From Hylemonella gracilis str. Niagara R (GTDB lineage: Bacteria; Pseudomonadota; Gammaproteobacteria; Burkholderiales; Burkholderiaceae_C): DNA of 64,000 bases. Positions 19,108 through 31,672 of the stretch are shown here, piece after piece; positions within the stretch are counted from its first letter, which is position 1; each line of letters opens with the position of its first letter. Location of the stretch: positions 3,005,457-3,069,456 of the forward strand of contig NZ_JEMG01000001.1 of NCBI RefSeq assembly GCF_000600295.1. The letters run 5' to 3'. The position numbers and the translations under genes were made by a program. The notes under the pieces are model-generated. The model worked only from the letters and a program-made list of their open reading frames with translations, did no database searches and was not told where the DNA came from.

Positions 19108-19215
19108 CTTGCTTCTCTCCCGGGCTTTTGTCCCGCCGTGTAACCTCGAACCGAGGTCGCCAGCTCTCGGACCAGACATCCGCATGCTTCACATGTGGAC
19201 CGGAACCCTAGCCAG
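19108..19215 (-). promoter_or_regulatory. Guanidine-I (ykkC) riboswitch
   Basis: Reading the minus strand, the leader shows in order the conserved blocks of the ykkC/guanidine-I aptamer: CTAGGGTTCCG (19211-19201), TGGTCCGAGAGCTGGCGACC (around 19170-19150), then ACACGGCGGGACAAAAGC leading into CCCGGGAGA (19141-19115). These blocks are diagnostic and their spacing is right. The aptamer senses guanidinium and turns expression on. The 3-prime strand CGGGAG (19122-19117) can pair with CTCCCG at 19090-19085, followed by CTCTTTT, a possible terminator that ligand binding would prevent. The first start codon lies about 75 bases downstream. Confidence 0.93.
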
Positions 19216-19354
19216 CCATTGAGGTGATGCAGCGCTGAGGCTGCTCCCGTGCGTCAGACACGCAAGCTCCATGCCAAGCAAAAACGCAGGAAACCTGGCC
19301 CCAGCGCACTGGCTCGGTGCATCCCCCGCACCCACAGCCCTCAAGGAAAGGACG

Positions 19355-20361
19355 TCATGCCAATTGGGCGACGCCATGGGTGACTTCAAAGGCGTCCCAG
19401 CTTTCCTTCAAACTCATGATTCTGGGAAGGATGGCGAGGAAATTCTCGATCAGGCGCGGGTCAAAATGCGTCCCCGCCTCCTCGCGCAAATGCGCCACGA
19501 CATCCGCCAGCGGCCAGGGTTCCTTGTACGGCCGTCTGACCATCAAGGCGTCAAACACGTCGGCAATGGCCACAATGCGGGCGGACTCTGGAATTCTCTC
19601 GCCGGACAGGCCGTCGGGATACCCGCTGCCGTCCCATTTTTCGTGGTGGCGCAAAGCCACCTCCGCAGCCAGCTCGAACACCGGTGAATGCCCCATGCGC
19701 AGGATGTCGTAACCGATGCGCGTGTGGGCTTTCATCACCTCCCACTCGTTCGCGTCCAGCTTGCCCGGTTTGCGCAGGATCGCACCTGGGATGCCGATCT
19801 TTCCAGTGTCGTGCATGGGCGCGGCGAGCTCAAGATCACGGCAGGCCTCGGCGCCCCACCCGACAGCGGACGCCAGTTCGCGGGCATACGAGGCCATGCG
19901 CCAAATGTGAACCCCGGTATCGTTGTCGTTGTAGTGCCCCGCCTTGCCGAGCATGGAAATGGCGTCGTGGTAGCTCTGCTCCAGCTGACTGGCATGCACG
20001 AGCGAAAGGTGGGTCCTGACGCGAGCCCGTGTCGTGGACGGCGCGATGGGTTTGACGATGTAATCAACGGCGCCGCATTCAAACCCCTTGGCCTCGTCCC
20101 AGACTTCGCCCATGCCGGTGACGAAGATGACCGGAATATGGGCCGTCGCGGGATCACGCTTCAGGGCCAGGCAAACGCTGTAACCGTCCATGTCTGGCAT
20201 TTGGATGTCGAGCAGGATCAGCGAAGGCTGGTGCGCGGCCGCGGCAGCCAGGGCTTCGCGGCCATTGCGGGCGTACACCAGGCGGTGGTCATGGCTCAGC
20301 ACATGGCGAAGGGCATCGAGATTCAGAGGCTCATCGTCGACGGCGAGTATGGGTCCGAACT

Positions 20362-20365
<4 letters not shown>
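19355..20365 (-). CDS. Response regulator with HD-GYP phosphodiesterase output
   Basis: A 336-residue protein with an N-terminal receiver domain (residues 5-120: acidic pair D10/D11, phospho-acceptor D53 in LLDIQMPDMDG, K105) and a C-terminal HD-GYP domain (residues 130-320: HD at 185-186 in MHDTGKIGIP, HHEKWDGSGYP at 240-250). HD-GYP proteins with intact motifs hydrolyse cyclic di-GMP, so phosphorylation probably switches c-di-GMP breakdown. It overlaps the upstream hybrid kinase by 4 bases (ATGA), which makes that kinase the likely partner. Confidence 0.94.
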
Positions 20366-24450
<4,085 letters not shown>

Positions 24451-24785
24451 GTCACCCCCTTGCACGTCGTCCAGTTGCCCAGTCTCGCCATCGGGAGGCC
24501 AACACCGGTCAGCCTGCCAACGATCCCGTGAACAGGAACGCCGTGTTCTTGCGTGCCCGGTTCTCGTTCCTGACGGACCGCAATGAAGCCAAGTATTCAG
24601 CCCACAGTGCCGAGCCAGGTCAAGCCGCGCGACATGTGAAGCCATGTTCGCACAATTTCAATCTGCGGAAAATGGGGTGCATCTTTGTGTGCACCGTGCC
24701 CGACAACGTTCGGGAAGCAGCTGAGTTTGATCCGGCTGCGCGGGTTTGCCCTGCTCAGATCAGCATGCGAAGTGCCAACCCGGGC
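24451..24785 (+). other. Intergenic region without a recognised gene
   Basis: This 335-bp stretch lies upstream of the hybrid kinase and downstream of the small lipoprotein gene, both on the minus strand. It should hold the kinase promoter. I see no convincing gene, hairpin or repeat in it. Confidence 0.5.
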
Positions 24786-25253
24786 TCATTCTCCAGCGAC
24801 TGGAAGTGGTTCAGCGGCCGATGGCGCCGCCTCAGGCGACTCCCGCCATGAGGAGGGATCGCGCAGGAACTCGGACGTTGCCCGCGCGACGACGGGCATG
24901 CTGCATCGCCCTTTCTTTTCCAGCCAGTACAGGGTGTTCCCGATCAAGACGACACTGCCAGAAATCACTGCAGTGCCCGCCGTGACGCCCCCATACACGG
25001 CCAGAACAAGCAAGCACGCTTCACCCGAACAGCCTCCAGAGCCGAGTCTCACTGGCACGGAGTCCAGCGTCAATCTCTGTTCGACGATCTGACAATCGCC
25101 CGTGTAGGAGGGCGTTGTTCGAGGAAAGAAGACGCAGCCCGGTAGCATGACCGTCGCCAGCAGACCGCACGCGCAGCGCAGCGATCGGCACGCGAAAAGA
25201 TGATCCCGATGCCGGCGCCAGGCTGTCTTTTGGGCAAGAACCAGCGACGCCAT
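24786..25253 (-). CDS. Putative small lipoprotein
   Basis: A 155-residue protein of unknown function as drawn from the first ATG. A lipobox, LPGC, follows a hydrophobic run (CGLLATVMLPGC) ending at residue 40, so the true start may be closer, at a non-ATG codon before the RCAC stretch. The mature part has a cysteine-rich section (GSGGCSGEACLLVL), a glycine/valine-rich membrane-like segment near residues 85-105 and a polar tail. It ends 335 bp upstream of the kinase start and begins 10 bp before the pmbA stop on the same strand, so it may be read through from pmbA. No family recognised. Confidence 0.55.
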   Translation of the reverse strand: MASLVLAQKTAWRRHRDHLFACRSLRCACGLLATVMLPGCVFFPRTTPSYTGDCQIVEQRLTLDSVPVRLGSGGCSGEACLLVLAVYGGVTAGTAVISGSVVLIGNTLYWLEKKGRCSMPVVARATSEFLRDPSSWRESPEAAPSAAEPLPVAGE

Positions 25254-25262
25254 GCTCGGTCT

Positions 25263-26657
25263 TCAGCTCCCCGCCACCTTCATGCGGTTCAGCAGGATGG
25301 AGCCCACGGTCTTGGCACCGTAGTTGTAGGCGTCGGCGCCCACGGCCTGGATGCCGAGCAGCATGTCCTTCATGTTGCCGGCGATGGTGATTTCTTCCAC
25401 CGGGTAGGCGATGCGGCCCTTTTCCACCCAGTAGCCACTGGCGCCGCGCGAGTAGTCGCCCGTGACATAGTTCACACCCTGGCCCATGAGCTCGGTCACG
25501 AACAGCCCGGTGCCCAGCTTTTGCAACATGGCGTCCAGGTCATCACCGGGCTGCGTGAGGCGCGAAGTCAGCACAAGGTTATGCGAGCCGCCCGCGTTGC
25601 CCGTGGTCTTCATGCCCAGCTTGCGGGCGGAGTAGCTGCTGAGAAAGTAGCCTTGCACGTGCCCCGCCTCGATGACCTTGCGGGCCTTGACGCGCACGCC
25701 TTCCTCGTCGAAGGGCGAGCTGCCCTTGCCACGCGGCAGAAACGGGTCTTCCAGCAAATCAATGTGCGCGGGCAGCACCTGCCGGCCCAGGGAATCGAGC
25801 AGGAAGCTGCTCTTGCGGTACAGCGCGCCGCCGGACAGGGCTTGCACCAACGCGCCCAGCAAACCGGCGGCCAGCGGCGACTCAAACAGCACCGGCACTT
25901 CGCGCGTGCTGATCTTGCGCGCCTTGAGGCGGCTGAGCGCGCGCTCGGCGGCATAACGACCGATGGCTTCGGGCGCGGCCAGTTCATCGGGGTGGCGCTG
26001 CGAGCTGTACCAGTAGTCACGCTGCATGCCATCGCCGCGACCGGCGATGGGTGACACCGAGATGGTGTGGCGTGAACTGGCGTAGCCGCCGCGAAACCCC
26101 GGTGCGCCACCGTCCATGAACCGATGGGCACTGAAGAAATGGGATTGCTGCGCCGACACCGACGCGCCTTCGCTGTTGGTGATGCGCTTGTCGGTCTTGA
26201 ACGCAGCCGCCTCGGTGGCGCGGGCGATGTCGGCGGCCTGCTCGCTGTTGATGGCCCAGGGGTGGAAGAGATCCAGGTCACGCCCGGCCTCCGCCAGACC
26301 CACCACGTCATCCGCATCAGGCAGACCGGCAGCTGGGTCTTCCGCCGTGAAGCGGGCAATGTCGTAGGCCGCCTGCACCGTCTGTGCGATGGCGGCGGGG
26401 GAAAAATCAGAAGTGCTGGCATTGCCGCGCCGCTGGCCAAGGTAGACCGTGACGCCCAGGGACTTGTCGCGGTTGCGCTCGACGTTTTCCAGTTCGCCCT
26501 GGCGCACCGAGACCGAGAGGCCGCAGCCCTCGGACACTTCGGCGCCCGCAGCGCTGGCGCCGAGTTTGCGGGCGTGGTCCAGGGCCTGGTCCACCAGGCC
26601 CTCGAAGGTGGCGCGGCTGTAGCTGAAGCCGCTTTGCGGTGTGGTCGTCGAATTCAT
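25263..26657 (-). CDS. pmbA: Metalloprotease PmbA (TldE)
   Basis: A 464-residue protein when started at MNSTTTPQ. It has the TldD/PmbA three-part layout: N-terminal domain with GAEVSEGCGLSVSVRQGELE (residues 40-60), a middle domain, and a C-terminal domain with GLFVTELMGQGVNYVTGDYS and AYPVEEITIAGNMKDML. PmbA (TldE) is the non-zinc-binding partner of TldD in a heterodimeric peptidase involved in microcin maturation and CcdA turnover. No tldD is nearby. A start 8 codons earlier is possible but less like family N-termini. Confidence 0.93.
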   Translation of the reverse strand: MNSTTTPQSGFSYSRATFEGLVDQALDHARKLGASAAGAEVSEGCGLSVSVRQGELENVERNRDKSLGVTVYLGQRRGNASTSDFSPAAIAQTVQAAYDIARFTAEDPAAGLPDADDVVGLAEAGRDLDLFHPWAINSEQAADIARATEAAAFKTDKRITNSEGASVSAQQSHFFSAHRFMDGGAPGFRGGYASSRHTISVSPIAGRGDGMQRDYWYSSQRHPDELAAPEAIGRYAAERALSRLKARKISTREVPVLFESPLAAGLLGALVQALSGGALYRKSSFLLDSLGRQVLPAHIDLLEDPFLPRGKGSSPFDEEGVRVKARKVIEAGHVQGYFLSSYSARKLGMKTTGNAGGSHNLVLTSRLTQPGDDLDAMLQKLGTGLFVTELMGQGVNYVTGDYSRGASGYWVEKGRIAYPVEEITIAGNMKDMLLGIQAVGADAYNYGAKTVGSILLNRMKVAGS

Positions 26658-26713
26658 GGCGGGCAATGATACTTGCCCCATCCGCCACCACCGCGGAGCG
26701 CCGCATGCCCCCT

Positions 26714-27697
26714 TCAGGCGAGCAGGGCCTCTTCAAGCTGGTCCAGCGAGGTGGTCCAGCCCCCGGTCATGCCGGAACGCGCGTCGACGAAGGTCTGGAT
26801 TTCTCGCTCGCTCGCCGCCAGAGGTTCCCATTCGATCGTCACGCGGGTCTCGTTCGACCATTCTTCCGAGAAGCTCACCGTCGTGAGCAGGGTTTCGGGC
26901 CAGGTCGGTGCCATGGGATGCCGGGCGATCTGGCCCTGTTCATCGGTGAATTGCTGCTCGTAGACGATGCGTGCTTGCTCTGCATGGACCTCGGACATGA
27001 TCGGGGGCGAGACCTCGCGGTAGGTGGCGCGCCCATGCAGGGTCCCGTGTTCACCCTTCATGGTCGAATGCAGGCTCTTGCCCGGCGCGATTTCACCGCG
27101 CATTGTCATGCTCGCGCCCTTCGGTGCCATCCACTTCGCAAGGTACTCAGGATTGCTCCACATCTCGAAGACGCGAGCGATGGGTGCGTTGAACGAGCGA
27201 TGAATGAAAAAGGCCCGCTTGCCGCGGCCAGCCTGCCCATCGCCGGGATGTTCGGCCAAGTACTCGGCCAGCCGATCCCAGGTCGAGTTGCCACCCGCCT
27301 GCTTGATGAATCGGCGTGTCTGTTCCGCGGCCTCCGCCGTGGCCAGCGCCATCGTAATTTCCATCCGCGTCTTGCCCTCCCTCTCGGCGAAGGTGACCGT
27401 GACGCGAAACAGCGCAGGTGCGTTTTCATCGCTCGCGCCGTGGTCGTAAACCATCTTCGCGAAAGGTTCGATTTCAAGGTAGCGCGTGTAGTTCGGCCAA
27501 TCCTTGCCATCCGGGCCGTGCATGGTGTAACGCCAATGCCCCCCCACACGGAAGTCCTTGTTGTGCGTGGTCAGCGTGAAGCCGCGTGGTCCCCACCATT
27601 GCGCCACATGCTTTGGGTCGGTCCAGACCTCCCAGACCAGTTTCACGGGCGCGTCGTAAACACGGACGATGCGGATTTCATTCGGTTTTGCCGGCAT
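26714..27697 (-). CDS. Tandem SRPBCC (AHSA1-type) domain protein
   Basis: A 327-residue protein made of two START-like AHSA1 domains: residues 8-150 (VYDAPVKLVWEVWTDPKHVAQWWGP) and residues 160-325 (FNAPIARVFEMWSNPEYLAKWMAP). Each repeats the family signature F-x-AP-x-x-V-x-x-x-W-x-x-P. Most relatives have only one such domain, so this looks like an in-frame fusion or duplication. Role unknown; hydrophobic-ligand binding or stress functions are typical. Its start lies inside the upstream ArsR gene (20-bp overlap), a very common pairing in which the regulator controls the SRPBCC gene. Confidence 0.87.
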   Translation of the reverse strand: MPAKPNEIRIVRVYDAPVKLVWEVWTDPKHVAQWWGPRGFTLTTHNKDFRVGGHWRYTMHGPDGKDWPNYTRYLEIEPFAKMVYDHGASDENAPALFRVTVTFAEREGKTRMEITMALATAEAAEQTRRFIKQAGGNSTWDRLAEYLAEHPGDGQAGRGKRAFFIHRSFNAPIARVFEMWSNPEYLAKWMAPKGASMTMRGEIAPGKSLHSTMKGEHGTLHGRATYREVSPPIMSEVHAEQARIVYEQQFTDEQGQIARHPMAPTWPETLLTTVSFSEEWSNETRVTIEWEPLAASEREIQTFVDARSGMTGGWTTSLDQLEEALLA

Positions 27698-28133
27698 GGC
27701 GTTTTCCTTTGGCGTTGGCTTTGGGGCTGGGTTTGGGTTTTGATTTGGGAGTTTGCGCAGTGGCAGGCGTCGGGCTGTCAGATTCCATCGCCTGCGCTTG
27801 CGAGGCCTGCAGTTCGTTCAGGTAATCGCCCAGACGGTCCAGGCTGGCCTCCCACATGCGACGGGATTCCTCGATCCAGTCCGTGGCCTCCTTCAAGGGA
27901 CGTGGATTCAGGGAGCAGGTGCGCCACTGCGCGGCGCGGGTCTTGCGCACCAGACCAGCACGCTCCAGCACCTTGAGGTGCTTGGTCACGGCCGGCAGGC
28001 TCATGTCATGCATGAAGGGCTGCGCGAGGTCGGAGACGTTCGCGTCACCGTGCGCGAGCTGGGCCAGGATGGCCCGGCGCGTCGGGTCGGCGAGCGCGGC
28101 GAAGGTCTGGCTGAGTCCATCGGGCATGGGCAT
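27678..28133 (-). CDS. ArsR-family transcriptional regulator
   Basis: A 151-residue winged-helix repressor. The ArsR helix-turn-helix is at residues 10-95 (FAALADPTRRAILAQLAHGDANVS, then SLPAVTKHLKVLERAGLV). It lacks the ELCVC metal-binding motif of arsenic sensors, so it is of the non-metal group (SdpR-like) that pairs with SRPBCC proteins. A Lys/Pro/Ala-rich tail (residues 120-151) is low-complexity and overlaps the start of the next gene. A striking 11-bp inverted repeat lies just upstream and is the likely operator, implying autoregulation. Confidence 0.9.
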   Translation of the reverse strand: MPMPDGLSQTFAALADPTRRAILAQLAHGDANVSDLAQPFMHDMSLPAVTKHLKVLERAGLVRKTRAAQWRTCSLNPRPLKEATDWIEESRRMWEASLDRLGDYLNELQASQAQAMESDSPTPATAQTPKSKPKPSPKANAKGKRHAGKTE

Positions 28134-28142
28134 GTCCCCTTG

Positions 28143-28184
28143 TTTATTTAACCCATCAGATAATTTACCAATAGGTTAAATAAA
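28143..28184 (-). promoter_or_regulatory. Probable ArsR operator: 11-bp perfect inverted repeat
   Basis: TTTATTTAACC (28143-28153) and GGTTAAATAAA (28174-28184) are perfect inverse complements with a 20-bp spacer, giving about three helical turns between arm centres. The element starts 10 bp upstream of the ArsR start codon and is conspicuously AT-rich in a GC-rich genome, so it probably also holds the promoter. Binding by the ArsR dimer is inferred. Confidence 0.6.
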
Positions 28185-28309
28185 AACCCAGAATTCGTCA
28201 AGCATCCGACCCGCGCCCACCGCCCGGTTCCGATGGGCGTCGCTCGGCAGGGGAGCGGCTGGGGCCAGGGTCTGGGGCAGCGACTTGGGCAAGGCTATGA
28301 TTCCGGGCT

Positions 28310-28972
28310 ATGTCCCGCAAGCCCACCAAAGGTTATTACGTCAAAGGCCAGTTCGTCGCGGAAGGCAGCGAGCTGGACCTGGAACTCAAGCGCGAACTCA
28401 AGGGCGATGTCGACGTCAGCAGAACCGACCTGAAGCGTGAGAGCACGGAGCTGCAGAAACTCGGCGAGGCCCTGCCTACGCTGCGCACCGACCTCTTGAA
28501 CCGGCTGGACCTGCCCGACAAGCTGCTGGATGCACTGACCGAGTTGCAGCGCATCACGAATTTCGAGGGCCGCCGCCGCCAGGGCCAATTCGTTGGCAAG
28601 CTGATGCGCCAGCTGCCGCCCGAGACGCTCGAAGCCGCGCGCGCCGCGCTGGCCGAACAGCACCTGCCCTCCGCCCAGGAAACCGCCCTCCTGCACACCG
28701 CCGAGCAATGGCGTGAACAGCTGATCGCCGACGACGCTGCGGTGGCGCGCTGGATGAGCGATTTCCCAGGCACCGACAGCCAGCAGTTGCGTGCCCTGGT
28801 GCGCCAGGCCCGCAAGGACGCCGTGCCCGCGGATCAGGCAGCGATCTCGCAGGGCAAGGCCCCACGCCAGGGTCGGGCCTACCGCGAGCTGTTCCAGCTG
28901 CTGCGCACGCAGCTGGCCGGCGCGGTGGACGATACCAATCCCGCGATGGATGAGGCCCGCGACGATGAATGA
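28310..28972 (+). CDS. darP: Ribosome-associated protein DarP/YjgA (DUF615)
   Basis: A 220-residue highly charged helical protein beginning MSRKPTKGYYVKGQFV, with ITNFEGRRRQGQFVGKLMR near residue 80 and RAYRELFQLLR near the end, the features of the DUF615/YjgA family. DarP associates with 50S assembly intermediates. It is slightly longer than the E. coli protein (183), with an acidic C-terminal tail. The next gene, mog, starts inside its last codons (8-bp overlap), and this darP-mog pairing is widespread in betaproteobacteria. Confidence 0.92.
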   Translation: MSRKPTKGYYVKGQFVAEGSELDLELKRELKGDVDVSRTDLKRESTELQKLGEALPTLRTDLLNRLDLPDKLLDALTELQRITNFEGRRRQGQFVGKLMRQLPPETLEAARAALAEQHLPSAQETALLHTAEQWREQLIADDAAVARWMSDFPGTDSQQLRALVRQARKDAVPADQAAISQGKAPRQGRAYRELFQLLRTQLAGAVDDTNPAMDEARDDE

Positions 28973-29582
28973 GGCTGCCTCCAACGCACAGGCCAGCAGC
29001 GCCGACGCCGTGCGGATCGGCATCGTCTCCATCAGCGACCGCGCCTCCAGCGGCGTCTACGAAGACCAGGGCCTGCCTGCCCTGCGCGACTGGCTCGCGC
29101 GCGCGCTGAAGAACCCGATCACCTTCAAGTCACGCCTCATCCCCGACGAAGCAGCACAGATCAGCGCGGCCTTGATCGAGCTGGTGGATGCTGGTTGTTC
29201 GCTGGTCCTCACCACCGGTGGGACCGGCCCCGCGCTGCGAGACGTCACACCCGAGGCCACGCTGGCCGTGGCCGACAAGACCTTGCCGGGCTTTGGCGAG
29301 CAGATGCGCCAGATCAGCCTGCACTTCGTGCCCACGGCCATCCTGTCGCGTCAGATTGCCGTGATCCGGGGCAGCAGCCTGATCATTAACCTGCCCGGTC
29401 AACCGAAGGCCATCCAGGAAACGCTGGAAGGCGTGAGAGATGCCGACGGCAAGTCGATCGTGCCCGGCATCTTCGCCGCCGTGCCCTACTGCGTGGACCT
29501 GATCGGTGGGCCGTACCTGGAAACCCGGGACGAAGTCTGCAAATCCTTCCGGCCCAAATCGGCGATCCGCCCTGCGGTCTGA
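28965..29582 (+). CDS. mog: Molybdopterin adenylyltransferase
   Basis: A 205-residue MoeA/Mog-fold protein: VRIGIVSISDRASSGVYEDQG at the N-terminus, LVLTTGGTGPALRDVTPEAT mid-protein and SLIINLPGQPKAIQETL later, which are the classic Mog motifs. It adenylylates molybdopterin before molybdate insertion in Moco synthesis. The ATG at 28965 sits in the darP 3-prime end, out of frame; an upstream extension in the same frame is rejected because it is arginine-rich antisense-like sequence. Confidence 0.93.
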   Translation: MNEAASNAQASSADAVRIGIVSISDRASSGVYEDQGLPALRDWLARALKNPITFKSRLIPDEAAQISAALIELVDAGCSLVLTTGGTGPALRDVTPEATLAVADKTLPGFGEQMRQISLHFVPTAILSRQIAVIRGSSLIINLPGQPKAIQETLEGVRDADGKSIVPGIFAAVPYCVDLIGGPYLETRDEVCKSFRPKSAIRPAV

Positions 29583-29630
29583 GCGCGGGTGCATCGGCCC
29601 TGCCCGCCTCGATCCGACCCGACGTAGCCT

Positions 29631-30548
29631 TCAGCGCGAGGTCTGCCCCTGCGGTGCCAGTTGCCCGGCCTGGGCCAACAGTTGCTGGCGAAACACCTCC
29701 GCGATGGGCGACAGGCGCTTGCCCTTGGGGTAGACGATGTGCCACTGTGAGGCGATGGGAAACCCCGCCACATCCAGCACGGCCACGCCCTGCGTGAGGG
29801 GGCGGGGCGCCAGCGCATGCACCGAGATCACCGCCAGACCCAGCCCCCCGGCCACGGCTTCCCGAACGGCCTCGTTGCTGCCCAGTTCCATCCGCAGCTC
29901 GGGTGCGTAACGCTGCTTGCGGAAATGCGCGTCGGTGGCCAGTCGGGTGCCCGAGCCTTGTTCGCGCAGGATGAAGCGGGTGCCACGCAAATCCTGCAAC
30001 TGCAACCCCGGCTTGCGCGCGAGCGGATGGGCCGTGCTGGCGATCAACACCAGGGGATTGGGCAAGAACACCTGATCCTCTAGATCGAGTTCAACGGGCG
30101 GCCGGGACATGATGTAGAGATCGTCCAGGTTCTCGCGCAAGCGCCCCACGACCCCATCGCGGTTCAGCACTTCCAGCGCGACCTCCACCTCGGGATGACG
30201 GCTGCAGAAATGCCCGAGCAGGCGCGGAACAAAGTATTTGGCGGTGCTGACCACCGCGACCTTGAGCCGGCCGCGCGTCAAGCCCTTGAAGCCGTCGATG
30301 GTCTGACCGAAGACGTCCCACTCGCTGGCCATGCGACGCGCCGTGCGCGCCAGCTCCAAGCCTGCCTGGGTCAGATGCACACGACGCGCGACCACTTCGT
30401 AAAGCGGCAGGCCCACCGCTTCGCTGATCTCGCGCAACTGCATCGAGACCGTGGGCTGGGTCACATGCATGGCGCGCGCCGCGCCGCTGACGCTGCCGGT
30501 CTCGGCCAGAGCGAGAAAAAGCCGCAATTGGCGGAACGTCACATTCAT
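29631..30548 (-). CDS. LysR-family regulator (CbbR/CcmR-like)
   Basis: A 305-residue LysR protein with helix-turn-helix at residues 3-62 (TFRQLRLFLALAETGSVSGA, then QPTVSMQLREISEAVGLPLYE). The body (TRGRLKVAVVSTAKYFVPRLLG, then GVVGRLRENLDDLYIMSRPP) is close to CbbR/CcmR/RbcR-type sensors that regulate carbon fixation and bicarbonate uptake. It is divergent from an sbtA-type bicarbonate transporter gene across 85 bp, which fits control of that gene in response to inorganic carbon or a metabolite such as 2-phosphoglycolate or NADPH. That effector is inferred. Confidence 0.9.
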   Translation of the reverse strand: MNVTFRQLRLFLALAETGSVSGAARAMHVTQPTVSMQLREISEAVGLPLYEVVARRVHLTQAGLELARTARRMASEWDVFGQTIDGFKGLTRGRLKVAVVSTAKYFVPRLLGHFCSRHPEVEVALEVLNRDGVVGRLRENLDDLYIMSRPPVELDLEDQVFLPNPLVLIASTAHPLARKPGLQLQDLRGTRFILREQGSGTRLATDAHFRKQRYAPELRMELGSNEAVREAVAGGLGLAVISVHALAPRPLTQGVAVLDVAGFPIASQWHIVYPKGKRLSPIAEVFRQQLLAQAGQLAPQGQTSR

Positions 30549-30562
30549 AGATGAAACTCTAT
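30547..30562. promoter_or_regulatory. Possible LysR operator half in the LysR-sbtA intergenic region
   Basis: ATAGA-N6-TCTAT is a perfect inverted repeat whose left arm overlaps the start codon of the LysR gene. Length and T/A ends resemble LysR-type boxes (usually T-N11-A), so it may serve autoregulation. It is short, so chance is not excluded. Confidence 0.35.
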
Positions 30563-30633
30563 GCAGATCATCTTAAATATCGATTTTACTTTCAGCGTGA
30601 CCCAACGCATCATCGGCCGATCTGGAGTGCCCG

Positions 30634-31617
30634 ATGCAGAACCTGCTTGACCCCGCCATCCTCTTCTTCCTGTTCGGCATGCTGGCCGGCACCCTGAAAT
30701 CCAACCTCGAGATCCCCGCGCCCATCTCGCGGTTTCTCTCGCTCTACCTGCTGATGGCCCTGGGCCTCAAGGGCGGTTTCGCGCTGTCGCGCTCGGGCCT
30801 GACGACCGAAGTCGCCATCAGCCTGGGCTGCGCCCTGCTGTTGGCCATCACCGTGCCGCTGCTGGGCTATCGCCTGCTGCGCAGGCTGGTTTCGCCCTTT
30901 GACGCCGCTGCGCTGGCGGCCACCTACGGTTCGGTCAGCGCGGTCACCTTCGTCACCGCGACCCAATTTCTCGACAACCAGCAGATCGCCTATGGCGGCT
31001 ACATGGCCGCCGCGATGGCGCTGATGGAGTCGCCGGCCATCGTGCTGGCGGTGCTGTTGGCCAACGCCCACAGGCGGCAAGTCGGCGCCACATTGACCCC
31101 GACCACCGCACCGGCCAACGTGGGTGTGGGCATCGGCCCCATGCTGCGTGAATCACTGACCGATGGCGCCCAGTTGCTGCTGCTCGGCGCCATGGTGATC
31201 GGCATGCTCACCGGTGAGAGCGGCCAGGTGGCGATGCAACCTTTCTCGGGCGATCTGTTCAAGGGCATGCTGGCCTTTTTCCTGCTCGACATGGGCTTGC
31301 TGACGGCGCGCAACCTGGGGCAACTGCCGCGCCAGTCACCCTGGCTCTTGACCTACGCGGTATTGGCCCCGCTGACGCACGCAGGCTTGGCGCTGTTGCT
31401 GGCCCGGGTGCTGAACGTGCCGACCGGTGACGCCATCCTGCTGATGGTGCTCGCGGCCAGCGCGTCCTACATCGCCGTGCCCGCGGCCTTGCGGCACGCC
31501 ATCCCCGAAGCCCAGCCCGCGCTGTACTTCGGCATGTCCCTCGGCGTGACTTTTCCGCTCAACATCCTGCTGGGCATTCCGCTCTATGCCTGGGTGGCAC
31601 AATCGGTGCTGAACTGA
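30634..31617 (+). CDS. sbtA: SbtA-family sodium-dependent bicarbonate transporter
   Basis: A 327-residue inner-membrane protein with about ten transmembrane segments, beginning LLDPAILFFLFGMLAGTLKSNLEIP and containing YGSVSAVTFVTA and GYMAAAMALMESPAI, which match the DUF897/SbtA family. Cyanobacterial SbtA imports bicarbonate with Na+. In heterotrophic betaproteobacteria the family supplies HCO3- for carboxylases. The divergent CbbR-like regulator supports an inorganic-carbon role. No SbtB (PII-like) gene is present next to it. Confidence 0.88.
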   Translation: MQNLLDPAILFFLFGMLAGTLKSNLEIPAPISRFLSLYLLMALGLKGGFALSRSGLTTEVAISLGCALLLAITVPLLGYRLLRRLVSPFDAAALAATYGSVSAVTFVTATQFLDNQQIAYGGYMAAAMALMESPAIVLAVLLANAHRRQVGATLTPTTAPANVGVGIGPMLRESLTDGAQLLLLGAMVIGMLTGESGQVAMQPFSGDLFKGMLAFFLLDMGLLTARNLGQLPRQSPWLLTYAVLAPLTHAGLALLLARVLNVPTGDAILLMVLAASASYIAVPAALRHAIPEAQPALYFGMSLGVTFPLNILLGIPLYAWVAQSVLN

Positions 31618-31672
31618 AGCAACGGGCCGGGACGCTGGCCCGCGCCACCCGCGTCCCAACGCCTGCCTGAAC

